Origin: Hymenopus coronatus | Taxonomy: Eukaryota; Arthropoda; Insecta; Mantodea; Hymenopodidae | Direction: 5' to 3' | Assembly: GCA_030762935.1 (NCBI GenBank) | Contig: CM060888.1 | Span: 116,075,468-116,139,467 of the forward strand | DNA: 64,000 nucleotides | Part shown: piece after piece, positions 54,729 to 64,000 of the stretch | Position numbering within the stretch: the stretch's first letter is position 1 | How the letters are laid out: the number at the start of each line of letters is the position of its first letter | Translations under genes and position numbers: made by a program | Notes under the pieces: model-generated | Databases searched by the model: none | Seen by the model: the letters and a program-made list of their open reading frames with translations, nothing else | What the model was told of the DNA's origin: nothing

Positions 54729-56061
54729 AAAAGCAGAAGAGCATAAATATATTTAGCGAGCCCATTTCTCGAATGATACAATGGTAGGAACAAGGTAGAT
54801 AGATATTGGCCATCCGAAGAAGAGATGGAAACAATACATAGTTGCAGGAATTTTGTTTTAATTTTGTCTAAGTTTGTCCAATAACACGAGAGCATATTAC
54901 ACGTGTCATCTTTCTTAAAAGCTAATCCTGAGCATTTTAATATTGAAGCTGATTCTGAGTGGCACGTTTTCGTTAAGGCGATAGCATTTTAAATGTTGTA
55001 ATATGCATTAGCATACTTGTAATGTGCAAATTCTCCTGCTTATTAAAGCTTTCATCCGAACTTGGAAAAGTTAGCCCTATCCAAATAAACGAGGTTTGAG
55101 GTATGCATAATTTTTCATAGGGATAGCCTCTACATTTAATGTTAGGAAATTATTTTACCGATAATTCACAAAATAAAGATGGTATTCAAAGAAAATAATA
55201 GGAATGAAAAGTACTCCAGCACAGTAGATATGTGTTGTTAATATTATGCACCTATCTTGACAGCGAGTCTCTGATGCCGTTTAATGATTCCGATTCTGCT
55301 GTTTTAAAGTTCCACAGCCACATGGTCATCATAAAGTTGATGTGCAGTAACATTCCATTTTAGCAAACGTCACTTTAACGTCTTTTATATCTCCATAAAA
55401 GTAGATGTTAAAAGCGTTTCTAGTGTACGAACGGCGGTACAAAGAAATTCTTTAAATAAGTACAGCGAAAAAGCAATTTCCCTTAATGGCTGATTGAATG
55501 AATGTTTATAGCCTTTACTTGAATGACCAGTTGAAGACAGGCTTGTGACCTTCATAGTTTCCAAAGTTGAATTTTACATGAAAGAAGGTTTATAATGATA
55601 TGATTCATCAATGCCTTCAGACATTTTAGAAATAAATGTGCCCATCCTTGTCCATATAAAGGGTTAGCTGGTTCTTCCAGATCGGAATGTTACAGTAAAA
55701 TAGATACTGTATCGTATATGACTTAAAATCTCAATTTTTAATTTACAATTTCATTTAAAAGTTGAAAAACCGTTTAGGATAAGCTGTTAAATAACCAATT
55801 TAATGACATTTCGTACAATGAAATGAATTTCGAATTTCTCAGAAATTCGTTATAATGGCATTTGACTGTATAACATTTTGACTATGATAACGCTTACCTT
55901 GGAGTAATGAAATATGATTTCTGTATACTTATATATGTAGAAGTAGTAATGTAGAATGTCTTAATTAAGAATATCATTAAACATTTTGTAAGTTGATTAA
56001 TTAATTGCTAACTAAAAATAATCATTAAATTTCAAAGAAGAGGAAAATAATTTTAATTTTT
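54729..56061. other. AT-rich stretch, nothing recognised
   Basis: No repeat or coding motif supported. Confidence 0.5.
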
Positions 56062-56950
56062 GTTTTCTCTATACGTGCTATGTACATAGTGTGTAGAGAA
56101 AGTATTGTAATGCACCCAAAAATTCGATACCGAGATTCCACCGGAAATATATGTTTTGAGACCTCCTGAATAAAAAAAAATCATTTTCAGTAAAATGTCC
56201 GTGTGTGTGTGTGTGTCTGTCTGTGTGTGTTTCTGTGTGTGTATGTGTGTGTGCAGCATAGCTCAAAAACGAAAAGTTCGTTAAAAACCAAACTTGGTAT
56301 TTAACTTTGGTATCTTCCAAGGATGCGACACGAAGATTTTCAAAAAAATCCCCACACTCCCAACTACTCTTTACATGGAACTTTTTCCAACATTTTGATT
56401 TTCTAAAAAATGGCTCTAACGATTTTTATTAAAATTTTGATTAAATATTAAAGCTATTTACCGGAAAAATGAAGTGTATATCTTGAATTTTCTGGGAATA
56501 GCCTCTGAAAACTACTTTATTCTAGATGCATTTTGCATTATTACTAAGCCGTAAGAAAGGGATAAAAACTTAAAACACAAAAAATGTAGATAGAGCACGT
56601 TAAAACACACAGTTTATGCTATATGCATTTTTTCATGTAGTTGATTGTTTTTTTTTAGATATTCCTTGTTTTTGGTTTCAGCTTTGAAAAACTTATACTT
56701 TTCTCATACAGGAATTTGCCAACTCGTGTCCGTACAAACAAACGAACTTCAGTCACATAGCAACCAGCTTTTGGCTTTCACTTTAACCTGTGGTACTCCC
56801 TTATTTCGCTTCTACTTACAATGAAGTAAGAAATAAGACTATTTCTGCTAATTTTTCTCGATTTGCATGAAATAAATAAAGGAATAAGCTTATTAACAAT
56901 AATCTGTTACAGAGATATAGAGAAAGTCATGTGAATGGAACACATCAGAT
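56062..56950 (-). repeat. FamA repeat copy 15 (full length)
   Basis: Complete minus copy: ttttctctatacgtgctatg, palindrome tatgtacatagtg, a GT/GTCT microsatellite (56200-56252), the internal hairpin region near 56285-56312, and the other end agagaaagtcatgtgaat..cacatcagat at 56950 before a T-run. Confidence 0.9.
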
Positions 56951-57242
56951 TTTTTATAATTTGTGTTCTTAAACATAAACCTAATTTTTATTTATTATTT
57001 AGGATTAAAGATTTTATTTTAAAAGTTGACTGCCGTTATCCTAGGCAAATATCTAAGGTACAAAAACGCTGAGTAAATCGTCAAAACAGGTTTCCTTAAA
57101 TGCCTAGGCAGAAATATACTGCGGAAACTGCAAAAGACACTGGCAGAGTTTCAAAATTTGAGATCTTTTAACAAGTAGCGATTAAAGGTATAGCTGATTT
57201 TACTGTTAATTTATTTTGTTTAAAATAATCCCCCAAAAAAAA
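56951..57242. other. AT-rich spacer
   Basis: Nothing recognised. Confidence 0.5.
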
Positions 57243-57999
57243 CATGAATACAAAACAAAACATTTTCAAAATAAAGGTCTACGCGTGTGTGTGTGTATGT
57301 GTGTGTCTGCGGACAGCATAGCTCAAAAACGAAAAGACCCTTAAATACCAAACTTAGTATTTTAAGTTTGGTATCTTCTAAGGATGGGACACGAAGATTT
57401 TCAAGATAATTCTCCCACCCACAATTACCCATTACATGAAAAAGGTTCGAAAATTTTAATTTTCTCAAAAATCGCTTGAATGATATTGAATAAAATATCT
57501 TATATTTAAGATACTTACATGGCAAATAAAATTTATATATTTATATATTTTCCAGGAATAGCCCCTGAAGACATGTTTACTCTGGGTGAATTTTGAGAAA
57601 TTTTGCATAACTGATAAACCTTAAGAGATATACAAAAACTTATTTTACCAAAACTGTAGATCACGATAAAACACACAATTTATGTCATATACATTTTTTG
57701 TGGAGTTGGCCGTATTCCTTGTTATTGCTGTTTCAGTTTTAAAATACTTTTCTCATACGGGAACCTGCCAACTTCTGGTCACGGAAATAAACGGATTTCA
57801 ATTCCATAGCAACTACATTTTAAAACATTTGACTGTCGGTTTAGCCTAGTGTATTCCCTTATATCCCTTCTACTTATAAAGGAACTAAGTAATAAGAACG
57901 TTTCTGTTAGTACTTAAACATTAAATAGAAGAATAAGCTTATTAACAATAATTTGTTACAGGGATATAAACAAAGTCATATGAATGGAGCATATCAGAT
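57243..57999 (-). repeat. FamA repeat copy 16 (palindrome end missing)
   Basis: Minus copy starting just before the GT microsatellite (57287-57308) and running to aagtcatatgaatggagc..atatcagat. Confidence 0.82.
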
Positions 58000-58968
58000 T
58001 TTTTTTTCTCTGACATACAATTTACGAACATAAACCTTCCTCAGTCTCCACATTGGAATAAGATTAAATCTTTTTCATGGTGTAAATATTGGCATGCTTA
58101 ACATAATATGCTTGCTTCATAAACATCACCAAAATTAGATATCAATCCTAAATCAAAGCAATACGTTTTAATTCTTGAGCTCAAAAATATTTTTCTGTGT
58201 AGAGATAAAGAATTATTTAGTGCATTTTAATAAATTCAAACTGGTTTTCTTTTCCTTTCTAAAGTCCACCATAACATGTTAGTCATTCCAATATGCGTAA
58301 CCCCAAATTATGGCTTCATTTGTTTTCTGTTTGTTTAATTTTAGATCGCCTTACCTTTCGTCCTATAGCGCTGTCACGCACGAAAGTTTGTTACAGCAAA
58401 AGAGTGATATGTTATTTTCTCACATTAGCAATTTCATGGTCTATAAGAGTGTATATGAGGTTATTCTTCCTTGATTATACTCCTGTGATGGAACCAGCTG
58501 TCTCAGTGGGTGTACTAAGAAAACTCAGCAGTATTTGTGACGTGTTCAAGAACTACGATAAGGAATAATCAACTAATTTCAAGAAAATGCTTTCTATGAT
58601 ACTTTATTATAAATATTTTGCTTCATCGCGGATAAATATTGACTTATAGAGTATTTTAGTTTATTTTCACGGCTGGTGTAGTTATACTCGTATTTAAAAA
58701 TTGTATTTTCTGGGCTGTTGTACCGTGGTCGTTGGTTAAAACGCGAAATATATTTAAATATAAATATTCACTTTTTGCCTTTAATCGTTATTAACTGTTA
58801 TTTTTGTACCTCATGTATTTATTTATTAATAATGGATTTTAATTTAATCTGTTACTTTAAAGCTATTTGGTTAAGATTTCAAATGCGCAAAATATTACAA
58901 ATTGCAAGTAAACGCCAAGTAAACTTCGAAGTATATTTATAAAAAGAAAGAAATAAAAAGCTTTTTCC

Positions 58969-59061
<93 letters not shown>

Positions 59062-59090
59062 TAGTTATTTGTTGCGTTGACCTATTCAGT
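58000..59090. other. AT-rich stretch with a GA repeat
   Basis: No gene recognised. The open frames 58293-58568 and 58718-58942 lack known domains. Confidence 0.5.
58973..59058. repeat. (GA)n microsatellite
   Basis: About 40 GA units with one early interruption (gata). Confidence 0.95.
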
Positions 59091-60070
59091 TTCTTTCAAG
59101 GATGGGACAAGAAGATTTTCAGAAACATTTTTCCACTCCAACTACCCTTTACTTTTAAGATTTTCGGAATATTATATTTCTTCAAAAACTAACTCCTGGG
59201 AGTCCTGGGAGAATTAAAATATGTATAATATCTTATATAAGAGTATAATACTGAAGCTATTATTGAGATAATTATTATCTTTGAGTATATTTATAAACAT
59301 TAATTTTTATTTTTACAATGAAAATGTAATATTTTATTTAAACTACTTTCATTATGTACTTTCTATAGTAGCCGAAATTTAGAATTTGTTACTAGTTTAA
59401 GGGTGTTAAAATTTAATTCTTGTTTTTTTAGGGATTTTAATTTAGTACCTATATATAAGTTAAGAGAAGCAAGATGAATAATAATTTATGGAAACGTTAA
59501 TAATTTTCAATTTTATTAAAATATAATAATACAATGCAATTACATTAAAGATATTTACTTAGCAAACAAAACGTAAACTTTAAAATTTTAACAGCTTCTG
59601 AAGTGCTGTTTATTCTGGATGATTTTTGCATAATTGGTTAACCAAAATAGATATACAAAACACCACACAACAAATATAGAACTCCTTAAAATGTGAAATA
59701 TATGTTAAATACATGCATAGTTGTAGTTTTCCCTGATATTCTTTGTTTCTCAATACTTATTCTTAAATGAGATGTGGTTGATTTTTCTTTCCTTTTAAAT
59801 ACTTTTTTTTCTTTTTTTTTTCTTTGTTTATTTATTTATTTTCATTCTAGTCACTAAAGAGAACTGCATTTTAATTGCATCGCATAGCAATGATCTTTTA
59901 TGCATTTGACTATGGTTTAGCTTACTGTATTCCCTCTTTTCCGCTGGTAATTATAAATAATACTAATTGTTGTTAATGTTTATATCGATTAGCATAAAGA
60001 AGATAGAAGAATAAGCTTTTGTAGGAATAGTTTGTAACAGAATAAATGTCATGTGACTGGAATACCCGAT
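59091..60070 (-). repeat. FamA repeat copy 17 (old, with internal insertions)
   Basis: Recognisable minus-oriented blocks in order: caaggatgggacaagaagattttc, aactaccctttac, attaaagatatttac (59544), tgcataattggttaacc (59626), gcatagcaatgatcttt (59882), gtcatgtgactggaatac (60047). AT-rich sequence has been added in the middle (about 59220-59530 and 59790-59850). Confidence 0.6.
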
Positions 60071-63000
60071 TTTTTTTCTTCGCCTTCTTCTCATATTCCC
60101 TCTCTGCACTTATCCTTCAACCATTATTATTAATGTTGCACATATTCTTTCTTTTTCAAATTGAGCATCTCTCTGACGTGAATTCTAAAGCACAATGTCA
60201 GTCTTCATCACATAATAAAATGATTTTTCCGTACTCAAATGCTGAAGATCCTTTATTGCCGGTTCAGGAAGTGTTTCGTCGACAGCTTATTCTTATGGCA
60301 CTACCTCTGAGTGCATAATATAGTGTATCTAATTACTGAACTAAGTTTTTTTTCTTTCTATTATTCTCTTTATTTTGGAGTATATTTTACAGAACATAAA
60401 TTTCAAGATAATGCATGTTTGAAAATATAAAATTACAACGAGCATTATTTCGGAGATCTCATCACAAGCATAGACTTAAAGGAATTAATTTGAACTCGCC
60501 AGAAATCGAACAAAATTTACTATTAAAATAAATAGGTCTTCAAATGTTGTATTGGGACCAGCTTGCAGCTGTATCACTTAGATTTGTTCATTAAATCCCT
60601 AAATGCTTTATTAAGGTTAATTAGAAAGTCCAAAAAAAAAAACTAATATAATTTTAATTTAAGTTATTTATATGCAACTTATGACAATGTTGATAATTTG
60701 GTGTTTGTTTCATTAACGTATTGAAATATTTACTATTGTAAATAAATTTAAAACATATTAATGTTTATTTAGGTTTTATAGTAGTAATTATTTTAAATGT
60801 GAATTACTTAAACAATTTTTCAACATAAGTACACCGTTTCCCATAAAACTATAAGGCGTATACGCATAAAAATGTTATTACATAGTACAAATATTGCCAT
60901 TATCATGTGGAGTTGCTTTAGGTGAAGTAGCTGGAATAGTTTATTTTTAAAACATAAGATGTCAGAAATGTTGTTCAACAGTTTGGCGGCTAAAAAGTAA
61001 CTCAACGGCTCACGTATTTTACAGCTATTTCAGAATTATAATAATTCTCTATTTCAAGAAAACTTGACAAAATTAAAGGTAGTGTAGTAATGAAGTCACA
61101 ATAACACATGGATAACACCGTCAAACACAAAACTGGAATTTTAGCAGTAATTATTACGAAAAAACAATATCCCTAATTATAACTTGTAAAGTAATTATGT
61201 AATATTATGCTGTTCTTACTTCAATTAATTATAAAACATCGACTTACGTAACTTAGTAAGAGAAAGCATTGTTCACATTTTTCAGCAATTTGTTTATATT
61301 TCGGAAATGAGAGGTATTTTGAGTCAATTAGCTTTGCTTTTCGTTAATACATAATTATCACAACCATACATGTATAATTCCTCAATTAAGCTCTAAAACT
61401 CATACATAAAACAAAGTTATTAATTCATTCTCAGGGATATCGTAAATATCGCACTAACGCGCATGCGCTCGCATATGCGATACCAATAATGAATTGTCTT
61501 CAAGTGTTTGCGAGCAGGATGACGTCCCGTTAACTCCGCCCATATGCGTAGTCCTCCACATGTTTATTTCACCATGATAAATAGGCTGCTTCAAAACGAC
61601 TCGAACGAAAATGCCTTATAGCTCATTCTTGAACTAGTCCAAAATTTGATGTCTCAGCTTCTAAGCTCTTTTAGGAATGTGTGTAGTAATATTGAAAATT
61701 GCGTCATTTTGAAACTAGGCAGCGCATGGTGCGCCAATGTGTGATGTCCATATACTCAGACCTCAGAGGGTGTTCTTGGCAAGCACGTGTCACGAAAACA
61801 AACGGGTTTTTCCTTGTTCCTTATCAGCAAACCTGCCCTAGCTTTCAGGCAAAGGTGCAAAAGCAGTTAACTATTCAAAATATTACTTAAGACACGGACA
61901 GTTTGGAGGTTGCTCTGGGATGCGAAACGTACGTATTTTGACCTAACCACGAGTATCTTGTACTTATTGTCCAAATCAGCTTGTAATTATCCCGGTAGGA
62001 ACCTCTCAGCAACATATTGTAAACAACAAGATACTCAAATGTTTAATTTATTACTACGGGTTAGAAATAGTAAAATAAACGTCTAATTTGTTTTTGTTTA
62101 ACTTTATCTGCAAGCCTTTGATAGTATTTTGATCACTACCTTGTGTCCAGCCTCAAGATAAATTGACGATAGTGATAGCAGCGTATGTAACGCAGCTTAT
62201 TTTTCCAGTCATTATCTTCCATTCATTGCTTTTACAATGAAATAGGTTAGAAGAATAAACAAATAAATAAGTAAAGGTTGATTGTTTAGGGAGATTCAAA
62301 AGATAAGGAATCTCTTAAGGTTAGATAAACACTGTGCAGCATGTTTCCGAAAACACTGCGAAAGCACGAGACTCGGAGCTTCCCAAGCTATCTGCAGTAC
62401 ACCGATAGCGTGGGCCAAGTGCGCGGCTTTGTTCCTGGGTAAATGCCTAACCCCGCTGACCATGAGAGTTTTTCATTTCCGCTAGAAAACTACATTATAG
62501 TATCACATAGGATCTAAGCAACAATTCCCACCCCAAAGCTCCACCCTATACGTCGTTGTGGATCTAACAACTGCCCCAAAAATTGTAGTTCACAGGCATA
62601 TTTGGGATTCTGCTTCGTCTGCGTAGTTTCCGCAGCTTTCATCGCAGATTATCTTTCGTTCATTGTATCGTTCAAATAGAAAGATACAAAACTCTTTACA
62701 TTGATCACTTTCAAACCCGTGTAAGTCCAGGTTTCTGGTCAACTGTATACGGAGTTGTTTTTAAACATAATTGTTTTGTTTTATTTATGTTGATGGTCAA
62801 TACTCATTTGTAGCAATATCAAAAGGCCCAACCGCCTCCTATTTGAAGTATGAAGATTCTCTTCGAGCTTTAAAGGTGTTGCAGAACTTATCGCGGCTAT
62901 TTCAAATTATAATTGCTCACTGGAGAACTGGCAAAAGCGACTTTCCATATAAACGCGACCCGCTCACTGATAAACAAGTGGGGCAAAGCGTAGGTCGCTC

Positions 63001-63178
63001 ACCCAGTTCCCCACTTATCGGCTTTAACTTGAAATTGCCCCGTTGCATTCTGCAACTCGTTTGTCGCACGTCAGTTACTAGGCAGTTAGGCCACCTAGTA
63101 AATCGCAGTATGTCCATTTCCTTTTTAACCCTTCTACAATTGTAGAGAATAGTGTCACATCATCTTAATATAAAAAAG
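60071..63178. other. Unassigned stretch
   Basis: AT-rich, no repeat or gene recognised. A small GC/CpG-rich cluster at 61455-61545 is described separately. Frames at 62282-62485 and 62771-63145 lack known domains. Confidence 0.5.
61459..61541. promoter_or_regulatory. Possible promoter-type motif cluster
   Basis: Within ~85 bp: an NRF-1/Ewg-type palindrome core (gcgcatgcgc, 61459-61470), a CRE-like TGACGTC (61520-61526) and a GC-box-like CCGCCC (61536-61541). All are CpG-containing in an otherwise AT-rich region. No adjacent exon is recognised. Confidence 0.2.
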
Positions 63179-64000
63179 AATGTTATATGTTCCATTGACT
63201 TGTCTTTCTCTACATCGCTGAAACAAATTATCATTTAAACATGTTTTTGTGCCTCCTTTATGATAATCAAGATAAACATTAGCAGAAATTGTCTTAATTA
63301 CTTGTGTAATTGCTTTAGTCATATCAATTGCAATTCTATTTTTATACCCTTAACTATTACAAATTCACGAGGACTTTAATATTACCTAATTTTGTAAGTA
63401 AAATAAAATATGGGAATACACGGCTAAAAGGATAGTCAAATCCTTTAAAAGCTAGTTGATAACGTGGTTAAAGTCACTTTCTATGCAGGCCCAGGAGTTT
63501 ATAGCTTTCCGTATGAAAGTATTTTGAATCCGAAACAAAAAAGAAGGAACATCTCAGAAATGGTCAATTATACGAAAAAAACGTATATGACATAAATTGT
63601 GTGTTTTAACATGACCTACATTTTTTGTGTAGTAAACTTTTGTCTATCTCTTACGGTTTACCAGTTACGCAACTGCAGCAAAATTCATTCAGAATAAAGA
63701 GGTCTTCAGAGGCTATAGCCAGAAAATTCAAGATATACATTTTATTTGACGGATAGACATTTTTAAATACGTATTTTAATCAAAATTGTTAGAAAAAATC
63801 AAAACTTTCCAAATGATTCTCCATGTAAAGGTTAGTCTGGGTTGGGAGGATTTTTCTCAAAATCTTTGTGTGGCATCCCTGGAAGATAATCTACTTAAAT
63901 GTCAAGTTTGGTATTTAACAGACTTTTCGTTTTTGAGCTATGCTGTCTGCTAAACACGGACACACAGACACACACACACGCACACACACGGACCTTTTTC
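63179..64000 (+). repeat. FamA repeat copy 18, cut by window end
   Basis: Starts after an A-run with atgttatatgttccattgact.. and a ctttctctac motif. All blocks follow through to the CA microsatellite (63962-63990) and 'gacctttttc'. The palindrome end would lie beyond the window. Confidence 0.85.

Overview
The window reads as non-coding, strongly AT-rich animal nuclear DNA, almost certainly from an arthropod and most likely an insect. It holds hAT, mariner and Mutator-like DNA transposons, a Jockey-clade retrotransposon, a Penelope element with a GIY-YIG nuclease, tRNA-derived SINEs and many microsatellites. There are no operons, no bacterial-style gene packing and no long conserved host ORFs. 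A large-genome insect such as a polyneopteran is a guess from repeat density only. I found no host gene I can name. Two short stretches (35767-36003 minus, 8470-8526 plus) are weak exon candidates.

Layout. 1-1.75 kb: SINEs and one copy of a ~0.88-kb repeat I call FamA. 1.75-4.24 kb: a complete but mutated Buster-type hAT transposon with a perfect 8-bp target duplication. 4.2-9.4 kb: mostly unassigned AT-rich DNA with one insect-type interspersed repeat. 9.4-10.1 kb: tail of a CR1/Jockey-like retrotransposon. 10.5-25.5 kb: FamA copies (one nested inside another, one folded back on itself), several SINE families and a 5'-truncated retrotransposon with a zinc-finger tail. 25.8-33.3 kb: a Penelope inverted pair bounded by a 13-bp target duplication, with a 5.7-kb Jockey-clade element inserted in its left arm. 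The right arm keeps the same site empty. 34.9-35.7 kb: inverted SINE cluster. 38.2-39.6 kb: GC-richer unassigned block. 39.7-42.9 kb: a decayed Mutator-like (MULE) transposon carrying a 125-bp Penelope snap-back insertion. 43.1-44.9 kb: a FamA copy split by an unknown 896-bp insertion. 45.0-46.0 kb: dead mariner. 49.0-50.5 kb: dead hAT. 50.5-51.05 kb: tandem SINE pair. 52.4-60.1 kb and 63.2-64.0 kb: mostly FamA copies.

The most notable signal is FamA: about 18 copies in both orientations cover roughly 13-14 kb, about a fifth of the window. It is non-coding. It has a shared motif (ACTTTCTCTAC) placed asymmetrically near its two ends, a palindromic hairpin beside one end, a second conserved internal hairpin, and a CA/GT microsatellite at one fixed internal position. 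I could not match it to a named family from memory. Its architecture recalls Helentron-associated non-autonomous elements, but that is inference. A second theme is inverted (snap-back) structure, seen in the Penelope elements, the SINEs and FamA.
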